DNA of 64,000 bases from Paenibacillaceae bacterium (GCA_029256185.1 JAQSYI010000005.1:153729-217728); one strand, 5' to 3'. Numbered from the stretch's first letter, positions 1 through 9,452 are shown. The notes: generated from the letters alone by a model not told the origin. A program made the numbers and translations.

Positions 1-897
1 GGCCAGCAGAACATACTGGTTGGACCAGCCCACAGTGGAGATGGAATTGCCCATAACCATTTCGTCTTCTTCCGGAGTTCCCTTCTTGGTCGCTTCTTTA
101 TCCAGAGTCAGCAGGTAGCCGGCATCATACCATTTTTGATAGCGGGTAAAATAATCCACGAACAGCTTATCATCGGTATAAGCCAAGCCTGTGCCGTCCT
201 CCTTGTACATCTTCGCCCCTTGAGTCCGCAGATAATAAGGGAAGTAGACATCATGACGGAAGCTGCCCATGATCTTGCCCTTGGCTTTGGCTGCCGCCGC
301 CACCTTATCCATGTCGTCCCATGTCCAATCCTTCTTGGGCGCTTCAATACCCAGATCCTTCAGCATGTTGAAATCCACAATGTTGGCAAGGGCGTTGACA
401 CCCAGATTCATGGCGACCAGCTTGCCGTTGACCTTGCCTCCGTCCACCGCGTTGGCGCTGATATCGGCAATATTGAGAATCCCGTTCTTGGTATAAGGAG
501 TCAGATCCTCCAGTTGATCACGCCCGCCGTATTGGGTCAGATAGGAGATATCCATCTGGATAATATCGGGCAGCTGATTGGCTGCCGCTTGAGGAGCGAG
601 CTTCTTCCAATAGTCGTCGAAAGGAGCATACTCCGCCTCAATCGTTACATTAGGGTGCTTTTGCTTGTAAAGCTCAATGACCTTCAGCGTGTAATCGTGG
701 CGGGATTGTCCGCCCCACCAGGCAATGCGCAATTTTACCGGATCCTTGTTCTCAGGCGCCTTGGTTGCAACAGCGCTTGCCGCTCCTGCCGTCGGAGCTG
801 TGCTGGCATCTGCGGCCTTCTTGTCACTGCTTCCGCAACCTGCTGCAGCTGTCATCAACAAAGCTGCAGATAATAAAGTCGTCACCGTCTTTTTCAA
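1..897 (-). CDS. ABC transporter sugar-binding lipoprotein (partial)
   Basis: This is an extracellular solute-binding protein of the MalE-like family 1 type, which would capture a sugar outside the membrane for an ABC importer. The reading frame is open from a TTG at 897 to the window edge, so 299 codons are visible and the C-terminus is missing. The start is supported by an AAGGGGG ribosome-binding site a few bases upstream. A lipoprotein signal peptide ends at a lipobox with cysteine in the context AAGC-GSSDKK (about residue 20). The mature part begins with RIAWWGGQSRHDYT and contains PDIIQMD, both typical of this family. It follows a sensor kinase and response regulator on the same strand, so it is probably their target. 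Permease genes would be expected beyond the left edge. Confidence 0.88.
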   Translation of the reverse strand, partial: MKKTVTTLLSAALLMTAAAGCGSSDKKAADASTAPTAGAASAVATKAPENKDPVKLRIAWWGGQSRHDYTLKVIELYKQKHPNVTIEAEYAPFDDYWKKLAPQAAANQLPDIIQMDISYLTQYGGRDQLEDLTPYTKNGILNIADISANAVDGGKVNGKLVAMNLGVNALANIVDFNMLKDLGIEAPKKDWTWDDMDKVAAAAKAKGKIMGSFRHDVYFPYYLRTQGAKMYKEDGTGLAYTDDKLFVDYFTRYQKWYDAGYLLTLDKEATKKGTPEEDEMVMGNSISTVGWSNQYVLLA

Positions 898-910
898 GGT
901 TATTCCCCCT

Positions 911-1017
911 TAGAGTTTTTGCGCCAGCAAAAACTGGCTTCGTAAGCATAGACTTGAGTTTTTGCGCAAGCATTAACTGGCTTCGAAAGCGTGGACTTGA
1001 GCTTTTGCTTGCTGCCT
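911..1017. repeat. two and a half copies of a 44-bp direct repeat
   Basis: Copies at 911-954 and 955-998 share the pattern GAGTTTTTGCGC, then ACTGGCTTCG and AAGC, then GACT; a third copy breaks off near 1017. Each carries the small hairpin-like core GCTTCGTAAGC. The same core recurs in the longer tandem repeats at 63342-63575, so this looks like one dispersed intergenic repeat family. It lies between the binding-protein start and the response-regulator stop. Confidence 0.7.
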
Positions 1018-1085
1018 TTATTTCAGATTTGTTGGAAGTGCTTTCATTTCTTACAATGTTATTATGCAATAATCCGGCACTTTTT

Positions 1086-2681
1086 TTAATCCAAAAAACC
1101 GTCATCCTTGTTTAAAAAACCGAGTTGTACCGGAGATTTCATGTATTCCGAAGGGGTACAGCCCACTACTTTCTTGAACACCTGGCTGAAATACTGCGGA
1201 TTATCGCCAAACCCCAGCTGCTCCGCCAATTCAAATATCTTCACATCCTCATTGCGCGCGATGCGCTCCGCTGCCTTGGTTATCCTCAGCTTAATGACGT
1301 AATTGGAAAATTTATCTCCCATTTCCTTTTTGAACAACTTCCCCAAATAGTCCGCATTCATATACAGCATTTGATGAGCCACCCAGTTGAGCGACAATTC
1401 CGGATTGCCGATATGCTTCTCGATGATATCCAGAACCTTGGCAATGATGGCGGAATGCTTGATTTTGTTCTGCTCGTAATAACGCATGGTGATTTCCTTG
1501 GCTACGCTCTTGAAGGTCTGGGCAATGGTGTGGAGCGTATCCATCTCCATAATTTGCACAAAACGGTTCATGTAGCTGTTGATGGCTTCCGGACTGCCCA
1601 GCCGGATAATCGCCATACAGCATTGGATGACGTAGGACTTGGCGGTATATATATCCAGACGCAGATCGGTCAGCTGCTTGAAGAAACGCTCAATCTCCTC
1701 ATTCGCGCCCTCAAAATGGCCGGACTTGATCTGAAGCGCCAGCTGCTCCTCGTCAAACTGCACATCCTGAATACCTGTCATAACCGCGCTCTGAATATCC
1801 CTGGCGGTAATCAGACTGCCTTCTCCCAGATAGAAGCGGTGGTTCAGGCATTCCAGCGTCTGCTTGTACAAGAGCTTGGCCTGGGACATGTCCCCGGATT
1901 CGCTGAGAGCAACCGTCAGTCCCATCCGGTAAAATCCCTGGAAGGTTTCACGGATTTTCTCCAGCTGGTTATACATGTCCTCCGGTTCAGCATCGTTGCC
2001 GTCCATCATAAGCAGCACATGCTTGCCCACCGTGGTGCTCAGCAGCGGCCGGTCCAATATTTCCTCGGCAATATTCTTAACGGCGAACAGATGCTCGAAC
2101 TCGAAGCTCCCCTCCAATTGGAACAGGACAAGCTGGACCTGACGGCTCTTCCATTGGAGGTCGAACAGCTTGCAGTAATATTCCCAATCCTGGCTGCCGT
2201 ACATCTTGTTCGTGACGAATTCCCGGAGAAATTGCTCCTTCACATGGGGCATTACCTTCTCCAGCCCGTACTTCAGGTTCTGCACGAACTGCTCCTTGCC
2301 CTCCGACTGGCGGATGTCCTCCGCCAGCTCCCGCAAGGCCTCCTCAATAACCGCTTCATTGCAGGGCTTCAGCAAATAATGCTTGACCCCGTACTGCATG
2401 GCGGTTTTGGCATAATCGAATTCACTGAAGCCCGACAGCAGCACAAACCGGATGTGCGGATAATGCCGGTTGACCTTGGCCACCAGTTCAAGACCATCCA
2501 TCCCCGGCATACGGATGTCACTGATGACAATGTCCGGATGATGCTGTGAAATAAACTCGAACGCCTCCAGCCCGTTGCGGGCGGTGCCTGCCAGCTCGGT
2601 GCCGCAGGCCTGCCAATTCACAATCTGGGAGATGCCGTTCAATATGATTCTCTCATCGTCCACCAGCAATACCTTATACAT
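1086..2681 (-). CDS. YesN-type response regulator with AraC DNA-binding domain
   Basis: A 531-residue response regulator. The N-terminal receiver domain (about 1-120) begins MYKVLLVDDER, with the phosphoacceptor Asp near residue 55 in VISDIRMPGMDG and the conserved Lys in LLKPCN. The C-terminal 100 residues hold two AraC-type helix-turn-helix motifs (LSLNWVAHQM and KIFELAEQLGFGDNPQYFSQ). The long middle part has no clear domain. The ATG at 2681 was chosen over the upstream in-frame codon because GAGGGGAGA lies six bases before it. It overlaps the end of the kinase gene by 8 bases, suggesting translational coupling. It probably activates the binding-protein gene just downstream. Confidence 0.93.
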   Translation of the reverse strand: MYKVLLVDDERIILNGISQIVNWQACGTELAGTARNGLEAFEFISQHHPDIVISDIRMPGMDGLELVAKVNRHYPHIRFVLLSGFSEFDYAKTAMQYGVKHYLLKPCNEAVIEEALRELAEDIRQSEGKEQFVQNLKYGLEKVMPHVKEQFLREFVTNKMYGSQDWEYYCKLFDLQWKSRQVQLVLFQLEGSFEFEHLFAVKNIAEEILDRPLLSTTVGKHVLLMMDGNDAEPEDMYNQLEKIRETFQGFYRMGLTVALSESGDMSQAKLLYKQTLECLNHRFYLGEGSLITARDIQSAVMTGIQDVQFDEEQLALQIKSGHFEGANEEIERFFKQLTDLRLDIYTAKSYVIQCCMAIIRLGSPEAINSYMNRFVQIMEMDTLHTIAQTFKSVAKEITMRYYEQNKIKHSAIIAKVLDIIEKHIGNPELSLNWVAHQMLYMNADYLGKLFKKEMGDKFSNYVIKLRITKAAERIARNEDVKIFELAEQLGFGDNPQYFSQVFKKVVGCTPSEYMKSPVQLGFLNKDDGFLD

Positions 2682-4461
2682 AGCTGTCTCCCCTCTCATA
2701 AGGAATCTGAACGGTCACCTGGGTTCCCTGATCCGGTTGGCTCTCAATCTCCAAGCCGTATTCATCGCCGAATGCCAGCACAATCCGCTCTCTGATATTG
2801 GATAATCCGATTCCGTTGCCCTTGGAATGCACCTCTCCCCGGCGTACCTGGTCCAGAAGCGCAGGCGGCATCCCCGGACCGTCATCCTCCACAATGATAA
2901 GCACCCTATCCGCCTGCTCCACAGAACGGATGGAAATATGGCATGGCTCCACCTTGGGCTCAAGCGCATGATGGATGGCGTTCTCCACCAGCGGCTGAAG
3001 GGACAGCTTGGGGATGGGGCATGTGTATAAGTGGGCGGCCACCTCCAATTGAAATACCAGGCGCTCCTCGAAACGGGTCTGCTGAATAGTCAGGTAGTGC
3101 CGGATAATGTCCAGCTCCTGGCTCAATGTCACGATGGATTCCTTCTGGCTGATGGAGCTTCTGAGGAGAAAGCCCAGGGATTCCACCATCCGGGAAATCC
3201 GGACCTGCCCGCCCATCTTGGCCTCCCAGTTGATGGACTCCAGGGTGTTGTACAGAAAATGGGGATTGATCTGCGCCTGCAGCGCCTTGAACTGGGTCTC
3301 CTTGATCGTCAGCTGCTTGGCGTAATTCTCTGTTATCAGTTCATTAATTTGTTGAACCATCATCCGGTAAGTGCGGTGGAGCTGTCCGATCTCATCCTTG
3401 GGAAGCGGGATGGCACTGTCGGGACTGGGCAGAGTGACGGTATTGAAATCCCCCTTCTGGACCTGCTTCATCATATTGATGAGCTTCTCGATGGGGCCGG
3501 TTATCCCCCTGGCCACCCGCATCGCCAGAATCGTCATGAGCAGCAGGGCAACCGAGAACACGACAATCAGCATGTTCTTCATCCAGTTGATCCCTCTGAA
3601 TATGCTGTCGAAGGGAATAATGCTGGAATAGGTCCAATCCGTATATCCGGATTTCATCTGCGAGACGAACACCTTGTGCTTCCCGTCATCGCGGACCTCA
3701 TATCCGGAGGCTACCGGCGCCGCGGCCAAACCATCCAAAGAGTCTGGCGCCAAGCTGCTTGGATATACCCGCTGCTCTCCGGCCATGATCAGCAGCTCGC
3801 CGCGGCCCAGCTCGGTTCCCCGGGAGACATCCTCCACTACCTGATCCATGCGGATCCTCAGCACCAGCACTCCGATCGTCTCCAGATCCAGATTGAGATA
3901 AGAGTAATAGGAACGGACCAGCCGGACTGCGGTCAGGGACGTTTCCGGCGTTTTGGCATAGATCCAGCGCAGCTGGCCTTCCCCCTTCTTGGCCACATCC
4001 CAAATCTGCATCTTCTGTTCCTCAGACCAGCCGGGCACCCGCCCTGCCGAATAGATATATCCGGATAGATCGAACATGTCCGCCGAAATTACGTATTTTT
4101 CCGCACCTGCAAACTGCACAAGCCGGGTCACGATTTCATCCCGGATCTGGAAGCGCTCATAATTCTGCTCAGTAGGATCGGACTTGATGGTTGTCAGCTT
4201 ACTCTGCAGGGTAGGGTCGGTTACAATATTAAAGGTGGTGCTCTCAATTCTCCGCAGCTCGCTTTCGATGCTGTTGGAGGACAGATTCAGCACTTGGGAG
4301 GAGCGGAGATACAGCTGGTGATCATAGATGGAATACGCATACTGCAGCGCCGTGTAGGTAAGAGCGATAAAAATCGCCATGATAAACACAAGCAGCATAA
4401 ACAGCTTTTGCTTGATTCTTAAATTGCGGAAAGATTGTATGACGGCCGACATGGAGTTTTT
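2674..4461 (-). CDS. YesM-type sensor histidine kinase
   Basis: A membrane sensor kinase of the LytS/YesM class (His_kinase PF06580 type). The order is a transmembrane helix near residues 20-40, an extracytoplasmic sensor region of about 240 residues, a second helix near 295-315, a HAMP linker (VARGITGPIEKLI), and the kinase core. The phosphorylated His lies in QINPHFLYNTLES near residue 401. ATP-binding motifs are LVENAIHHAL, EDDGPGMP and GNGIGLSNI. I chose the TTG at 4461 because AGGAGAGG precedes it by 11 bases; a TTG at 4494 has no ribosome-binding site, and an ATG at 4452 is also possible. It is paired with the overlapping response regulator and presumably senses a sugar or the liganded binding protein. 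Confidence 0.93.
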   Translation of the reverse strand, partial: KNSMSAVIQSFRNLRIKQKLFMLLVFIMAIFIALTYTALQYAYSIYDHQLYLRSSQVLNLSSNSIESELRRIESTTFNIVTDPTLQSKLTTIKSDPTEQNYERFQIRDEIVTRLVQFAGAEKYVISADMFDLSGYIYSAGRVPGWSEEQKMQIWDVAKKGEGQLRWIYAKTPETSLTAVRLVRSYYSYLNLDLETIGVLVLRIRMDQVVEDVSRGTELGRGELLIMAGEQRVYPSSLAPDSLDGLAAAPVASGYEVRDDGKHKVFVSQMKSGYTDWTYSSIIPFDSIFRGINWMKNMLIVVFSVALLLMTILAMRVARGITGPIEKLINMMKQVQKGDFNTVTLPSPDSAIPLPKDEIGQLHRTYRMMVQQINELITENYAKQLTIKETQFKALQAQINPHFLYNTLESINWEAKMGGQVRISRMVESLGFLLRSSISQKESIVTLSQELDIIRHYLTIQQTRFEERLVFQLEVAAHLYTCPIPKLSLQPLVENAIHHALEPKVEPCHISIRSVEQADRVLIIVEDDGPGMPPALLDQVRRGEVHSKGNGIGLSNIRERIVLAFGDEYGLEIESQPDQGTQVTVQIPYERGDSYV

Positions 4462-4644
4462 CAAAGCGGCACCCGCCTCTCCTATGGAAAACAAATCCGA
4501 TTTGAAGTATCTTCCACAGACGATGTTGTTTTTCCTTCCGGAACGCCCTTATGCCAGATAGGATTTGCCAACTGTCTCTTTATCATTATATAAAAAGCCG
4601 GAAACGGGAAAACAGCTAAAAAACCGCTACGAATGTTAAAAAAG

Positions 4645-4678
4645 CAGATGTCACTTCAGGATCAACATCTGTTATAAT
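4645..4678 (+). promoter_or_regulatory. promoter with inverted repeat upstream of the hydrolase fusion gene
   Basis: A perfect TATAAT lies at 4673-4678, about 40 bases before the start codon. Directly upstream is the inverted repeat CAGATGT (4645-4651) and ACATCTG (4665-4671), separated by 13 bases, where a -35 box should be. No good -35 hexamer is visible. The arrangement suggests an operator over a regulated promoter; this is inference. Confidence 0.45.
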
Positions 4679-4716
4679 TTACAGGAAAACGATTATGAAT
4701 CATAAGGAGAATGACT

Positions 4717-6393
4717 ATGCCTTCCCTTTATCAAAAGGATGCCAGGATTGCAAGCAAGCTAAGGGTTCTTTTTTTGGGTGACAGTGTTACCGATAACTCT
4801 CTTTATATTGCCTATCTTGACGCTTATTTCAGACTGCATCGTCCGGAACTTGACATAAGTCTTATCCCCCTTGGCGTCAGCAGTGAAACGGCTTCGGGGC
4901 TAAGCGAGCCTGCGCATCCCTTCCCCCGCCCTTGCGTGCATGACCGTCTGGCGGCAGCCTTGAGGGAAGCCCGTCCGGATTGGGTGGTCTGCTGCTACGG
5001 CATGAATGATGCTATTTATTATCCCTTCTCGGAGGAGCGGTTTGCCGCTTACCGGGAGGGCATGCTGGCTCTGGTGAAGCAGATTAGGCAGTCGGGAGCC
5101 AAGGCGGCGGTCATGACTCCTCCTCCCTTTGACACCGCCTCCTTCTCCGGGCATACAGCGCCTGAGGATGCGGCTGATTTCAGTTATATGAAGCCTTATG
5201 AGGCATATGATCTGGTGCTGGAGCGTTACTCGGACTGGCTTCGTTCCCTGAATGCGGAGACGGTGGACGGCTTCATTGACATCCGCACTCCGATGAAGCG
5301 GGATATCGCGCAGAGAAGGGAGCAGGACCCCCAATACAGCTCCGGCGACGGCATTCATCCCAATCCTTATGGACATTGGGTAATGGCCGCAACTCTGCTC
5401 GGCAAATTGTTCACCGTTATGCTGGAGCGGATGCCGGAATATGTAGAAGCCCCGGAGGAATCGGCCTGGTTTGAACTGGTGAAAAAACGCACCCTGTTGC
5501 TGGCAGCATCATGGAAGGAGCATGTGGGACATACGAACCCCAACAAGTCGCAAGGGGCAGTGCCGCTTGCGGAAGCATTGGTGGAAGCGCGGCTGCTGGA
5601 GAAACAGCTGGCCATTCTGGCGGCTGACGCTGAGGATTCCCTGCTGCTGCCAAGACGCACGGTCCGGGATGGTGTGAGGACGGACGAGTTCTACCTGAAT
5701 GGCAGGGAATGCGTTGTCCTGCGGCCGGAGACAGCCGCCCCTGGCAACCCCTGGGTATGGCGCACCGAATTTCTGTACGCCTTCAATCAGGCGGATATGG
5801 CTCTGCTCAAGCAAGGCTTTCATATCGCCTATATCCGGCTGAGCCATATGTACGGCTGCTCCTATGCCGTCTCGCAGATGAAAGCCTTCAAGACCTATCT
5901 GGAGCAAGCTTACGGTCTGGCGGCCAAGGCAGCCTTGTTCGGGTTCAGCCGGGGCGGTTTTTACGCTATGCGCTATGTGGCAGCCTATCCGGAGGATGCC
6001 GCTTGCGTCTATCTGGATGCCCCGGTGATCCGGCTGACAAGCTGGCCCGGCGGCAAGGAAGAAGGGATCGGCTCTCCCGCCGAATGGCAGGATTGTCTGG
6101 CCGTCTATGGATATGGGGAGCAAGACGCCGACAAACTGGAGGACGTTTCCGCGGAGGCCGTTGCAGCCCTGGCCGGTTCGGGACTTCCGGTGTTGATCGT
6201 GGCCGGTTTGGCGGATGAAGTTGTTCCTTATCCGGAGAACGGGGCCGTCTTGGTCCAGGCTCTGGACGGGCAGCGGCAGGGAACGCCCGCAGAGAAGAAG
6301 GTGCTTGTCATTCTGAGAGAGAATGTGGGACATCACCCCCACAGCCTGGAGGACCCGGCGCCTATTGTTGAATTTGTGAAGGGCTGCTTCTGA
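4717..6393 (+). CDS. SGNH/GDSL hydrolase fused to an alpha/beta hydrolase
   Basis: A 558-residue protein with two catalytic domains. Residues 15-235 form an SGNH esterase: GDS with Ser23 (block I), Gly53 region (block II), GMND at 95-98 (block III) and DGIH with Asp211 and His214 (block V). Residues 320-558 form an alpha/beta hydrolase: nucleophile Ser411 in GFSRGG, Asp500 in GLADEVVPY and His539 or His540 in GHHPHSL. Both triads look intact. There is no signal peptide, so it should be cytoplasmic. The ATG at 4717 has AAGGAGA six bases upstream; the ATG at 4711 is too close to it. Substrate is unknown, but deacetylation or de-esterification of a sugar or small ester is plausible. It stands alone, between a sensor kinase and convergent amidase genes. 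Confidence 0.85.
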   Translation: MPSLYQKDARIASKLRVLFLGDSVTDNSLYIAYLDAYFRLHRPELDISLIPLGVSSETASGLSEPAHPFPRPCVHDRLAAALREARPDWVVCCYGMNDAIYYPFSEERFAAYREGMLALVKQIRQSGAKAAVMTPPPFDTASFSGHTAPEDAADFSYMKPYEAYDLVLERYSDWLRSLNAETVDGFIDIRTPMKRDIAQRREQDPQYSSGDGIHPNPYGHWVMAATLLGKLFTVMLERMPEYVEAPEESAWFELVKKRTLLLAASWKEHVGHTNPNKSQGAVPLAEALVEARLLEKQLAILAADAEDSLLLPRRTVRDGVRTDEFYLNGRECVVLRPETAAPGNPWVWRTEFLYAFNQADMALLKQGFHIAYIRLSHMYGCSYAVSQMKAFKTYLEQAYGLAAKAALFGFSRGGFYAMRYVAAYPEDAACVYLDAPVIRLTSWPGGKEEGIGSPAEWQDCLAVYGYGEQDADKLEDVSAEAVAALAGSGLPVLIVAGLADEVVPYPENGAVLVQALDGQRQGTPAEKKVLVILRENVGHHPHSLEDPAPIVEFVKGCF

Positions 6394-6436
6394 GCGCGAC
6401 TGTTTCCTTGCCGTCCACATTCAAAGGTGACCGCCT

Positions 6437-7723
6437 TCATGCACGCTTCCCCCCTTTTCCGTCAGCCATCCGGCCAGAGACCCATTGCAGCAGCTTTAGG
6501 TCCTGCCCCCTGCCTGCAATTAGCGACAAACCTATTGAAAATCCGGCGGATGACATGAAGGGAATGGTAATCTGCGGCAGACCGGCCAGACCGGCGATGC
6601 AGGTAAGCCTCATGGCTCGGGAGCGCTGCCTGTCGGCAGCTTCGCCCGCTTGCCCCAAGGCCGGCGCCTCTCCCGGGGCGGTGGGAATCACCAGCAGCCG
6701 GTTGTTCCCCAGCAGGGAAGCCAGCCGGCTGTCGATCTCACGGCGCTTCGCTTCATACGCCGGCCGGTCCTCCTGGGTCAGACCGCTTGCCCAGTGAAAC
6801 CGCTCGGCAATGCCCGGTCCGAACCGGGGCTGCACTGTGGCAATCCATGCCCCGTGCTGCTCCCATATCTCCCGGCCCTGCAGATTGCGGAATATGTCCG
6901 CCCATCCGCCCAAGCCGCCTTCATCCTCTGGGGCCAGCCGCAGCCGGGATTGGCTGCTTCCCGCCAGCAGGGCTGCCGCGGCCGCGGCCAACGTTCGGCC
7001 AGCCGCCTCTTCCGCTTGCTCCCACGCATCATCCGGCCAATAAATATGGCCGAATGTCTCCGGTTCGTCCCCGTCTGCAGACGAGCGGCTGGCTGGCGGC
7101 GGCTCTGCCCCTTCTGCCGGGGATTGGTTCCTGGAGCAATCCGACGGGCTGCCGCTCTCCGGCTCTTCCCCAAGCAGCACCCGCCCGACCTCCAAGAGAA
7201 TCTGCGGATCGCGGCTCATCCACCCCACCGTGTCGAAGCTGGGAGCAAGCGGAATTACGCCCTCCGCACTCACTGCTCCGTGGGTGGGGCGAAAGCCGAA
7301 CACACCGCAATAAGACGAGGGGATGCGCACCGAGCCCCCCGTATCCGTCCCCATTGCAAAATCCGCGAGCCCTGCCGCCGCGGCAACGGCTGAGCCGCCG
7401 GATGAGCCTCCGGGAATCCGGTCGGGAGCCCTGGTATTCACCGGTGTGCCATAATGGATGTTCTCTCCCTGCAGGCTGTACATCAATTCATCCGTTACAG
7501 TGGTCCCTTGGAGCCGGGCTCCATGGTCCAGCAGCAGCCGGATGGCAGCAGCCGTATGCTCCGCCGGCTCATGGGTATCCCGCCAATGAGGATTGCCCGC
7601 AGTGCTGATATGGCCCTCCAACGCAAACACATCCTTCACTGCAAAGCGCAAGCCGTCAAGAGCTCCTGCCCGACGCGCAGCCAACTGCAGGCTTCCATCG
7701 ATATATGCCCCGTAGTCCGTCAT
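6437..7723 (-). CDS. AMI1-like amidase (amidase signature family)
   Basis: A 428-residue amidase-signature hydrolase that cleaves a carboxylic amide to acid and ammonia. The Ser-cisSer-Lys triad is visible: Lys30 in FAVKDVF, Ser107 in PGGSSGGS and nucleophile Ser131 in DTGGSVRIPSSYCG. The blocks GENIHYGTPVN, APDRIPGGSS and GFRPTHGAVS follow the short plant-type AMI1 (indole-3-acetamide hydrolase) subgroup rather than GatA. The substrate cannot be read from the sequence. I chose the ATG at 7723, preceded by a purine-rich GGAAGGGGATGAGGGG stretch, because the longer frame would run into the upstream gene. It lies 25 bases after the gamma-glutamyltransferase gene, so the two are probably co-transcribed. 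Confidence 0.88.
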   Translation of the reverse strand: MTDYGAYIDGSLQLAARRAGALDGLRFAVKDVFALEGHISTAGNPHWRDTHEPAEHTAAAIRLLLDHGARLQGTTVTDELMYSLQGENIHYGTPVNTRAPDRIPGGSSGGSAVAAAAGLADFAMGTDTGGSVRIPSSYCGVFGFRPTHGAVSAEGVIPLAPSFDTVGWMSRDPQILLEVGRVLLGEEPESGSPSDCSRNQSPAEGAEPPPASRSSADGDEPETFGHIYWPDDAWEQAEEAAGRTLAAAAAALLAGSSQSRLRLAPEDEGGLGGWADIFRNLQGREIWEQHGAWIATVQPRFGPGIAERFHWASGLTQEDRPAYEAKRREIDSRLASLLGNNRLLVIPTAPGEAPALGQAGEAADRQRSRAMRLTCIAGLAGLPQITIPFMSSAGFSIGLSLIAGRGQDLKLLQWVSGRMADGKGGKRA

Positions 7724-7748
7724 CCCCTCATCCCCTTCCTCTCCGGCG

Positions 7749-9332
7749 CTACCAGCCCATCGCCGCTCCATCCGAACGGGGGTCTGTTCCTCCGCTCCGG
7801 AAGCCGTTCTCACCAATGACAACCGCATTGGCATGACCCATGATGCCGTCATAGGCTTGCACTGTTTTTACGCTATGGCCGGAGCGCTTCAGCTTATCCA
7901 CGGCATCATTGGCGATGCGGCTCTCCACCTTCAGATCCTTATTCGGCTCCCCCCACGTCCGGCCCCACAGCCAGCGGGGCTCAGAAACAGCCTTCTGCGG
8001 GTCCATCCTGTAGTCGATGATCCGGGTGACAAGGGCGGTTTGGGTCTGAGGCTGCCCTTCTCCGCCCTGGGTACCGTACAGAATGGCCGGCTTCCCGTCC
8101 CGGCAGGCCATGGCGGGCATCAGGGTATGGAAGGTGCGCTTGCGGGGTTCCAGCCGGTTCACGTGATCCTGCTCCAGGGAAAAGAAGGAGCCCCGGTTCT
8201 GCAGAATAATGCCCGTTTCTCCCGCAGTTACAGCCGAACCGAACTCGAAGTAGAGACTTTGAATAAAGGAGACGGCATTCCCCTCGCCATCCACCACCGC
8301 AGCATATGCCGTATCTCCGCCCATGGGCTTCGCATCCACGTCGATGGTCCGGTCCATGCGGATCTCCCCCGCCAGTTCCCTGGCGTATGCCTTAGACAAC
8401 AGCCGCTCCAGAGGAATGTCGGCAAACCCGGGGTCTGTCAAATACCGGTTGCGGTCCCGCAACGACAGCTTCAGCGCCTCGATGGTCAGATGGTAATAGT
8501 CATAAGAGCCGTGGGGAATGCTCTTCAGATCATAATTCTCCAGAATGTGCAGGGCCATAATTCCGGTAAAACCCTGTGAATTGGGCGGCGCCTGGTACAG
8601 ATCGTACCCCCGGTACGCACCGCTCGCCGGAGCATCCCATTCGCCTGTATGGGCGGCAAAGTCCTCCATAGTCAGCAAACCGCCATGGCCCTGCAAATAA
8701 GAGGAAATTTCGGCCCCAAGCGGGCCTTTATAGAAGGCATCTCTGCCGTTTGCCGCAATCTTCTTCAAGCTCTCGCCCAGAAGCCTCTGCACAAGCTTGC
8801 TTCCCGCAGCGGGGATTCGGCCCCCGGGCAAATAGATCCGTGCCGTATTCGGCTGCTCGGACAAGAGAAGCGCCCGTTGCGCAGTTGTGGCATACTGGTC
8901 GCCGGATACGGGGAAACCTTGCGCAGCATAAGCAATAGCAGGCTCAAGGAGTTCTCTGAGAGGCAGCCTGCCGTATTCGCGCGAGATAGCATCCCATCCG
9001 TCCACCATGCCCGGAACGGTAAGCACACTGCGCGGCCCTCTCAGCGGGATAGAGGCTTCTCCGGCAAACTGCTCCCGGGTGGCCATATAACCGGAGCGTC
9101 CGCTGGCATTATAGGCACGGACCGCTTGATCGGCTGAGCTGTAGACCAGCCAGAAGGCATCCCCGCCCAGCCCCGTCATGTGCGGATACACCACAGCCAG
9201 ACATGCGCTGACTGCCACTGCCGCATCGAACGCATTGCCGCCCTTGGATAATATCCTTGCCCCGGCGGCTGTAGCCAGATAGTGTGGACTGACAACCATC
9301 GTCTCAATGCCAGTAATCGCTTTTGTCATCAT
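7749..9332 (-). CDS. ggt: gamma-glutamyltransferase family protein
   Basis: A 527-residue N-terminal-nucleophile hydrolase of the gamma-glutamyltranspeptidase family, which hydrolyses or transfers gamma-glutamyl groups from glutathione-like compounds. The opening region has GGNAFDAAVA and HMTGLGGDAF, typical of the family. The autocatalytic cleavage site and nucleophile is Thr341 in MGGDTAYAAVVD. Unlike classic secreted GGT it has no signal peptide, so it should act in the cytoplasm, as in YwrD-like members. The ATG at 9332 is preceded by AAAGGAG at 7 bases. It leads a two-gene unit with the amidase, suggesting a catabolic route in which a gamma-glutamyl bond and an amide are cleaved; this is inference. 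Confidence 0.9.
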   Translation of the reverse strand: MMTKAITGIETMVVSPHYLATAAGARILSKGGNAFDAAVAVSACLAVVYPHMTGLGGDAFWLVYSSADQAVRAYNASGRSGYMATREQFAGEASIPLRGPRSVLTVPGMVDGWDAISREYGRLPLRELLEPAIAYAAQGFPVSGDQYATTAQRALLLSEQPNTARIYLPGGRIPAAGSKLVQRLLGESLKKIAANGRDAFYKGPLGAEISSYLQGHGGLLTMEDFAAHTGEWDAPASGAYRGYDLYQAPPNSQGFTGIMALHILENYDLKSIPHGSYDYYHLTIEALKLSLRDRNRYLTDPGFADIPLERLLSKAYARELAGEIRMDRTIDVDAKPMGGDTAYAAVVDGEGNAVSFIQSLYFEFGSAVTAGETGIILQNRGSFFSLEQDHVNRLEPRKRTFHTLMPAMACRDGKPAILYGTQGGEGQPQTQTALVTRIIDYRMDPQKAVSEPRWLWGRTWGEPNKDLKVESRIANDAVDKLKRSGHSVKTVQAYDGIMGHANAVVIGENGFRSGGTDPRSDGAAMGW

Positions 9333-9373
9333 ATTCCCGCTCCTTTCGCATTTTTTTCCTTATCTTAATTAGA

Positions 9374-9402
9374 ATGATAATCGTTTATACAGGAATTGTC
9401 AT
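9374..9402 (-). promoter_or_regulatory. promoter of the ggt-amidase unit
   Basis: On the minus strand ATGACA (9402-9397) and TATCAT (9379-9374) are 17 bases apart, about 40 bases before the start codon at 9332. The -10 region sits in an AT-rich stretch that partly resembles a Fur box, but one half does not fit well. Confidence 0.5.
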
Positions 9403-9452
9403 CTTTTTTGCCCAGCATTTATCATAATCCTGTTATAATATCTGCCAACGGC

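Noticed and set aside
1125..4068. Long plus-strand open frames opposite the kinase and regulator genes
   Set aside because: They are antisense shadows in codon-biased sequence, have no ribosome-binding sites, and the minus-strand proteins have clear domains.
9366..9392. Fur box upstream of ggt
   Set aside because: One half resembles TGATAAT but the other half has several mismatches, and the genes are not iron-related.
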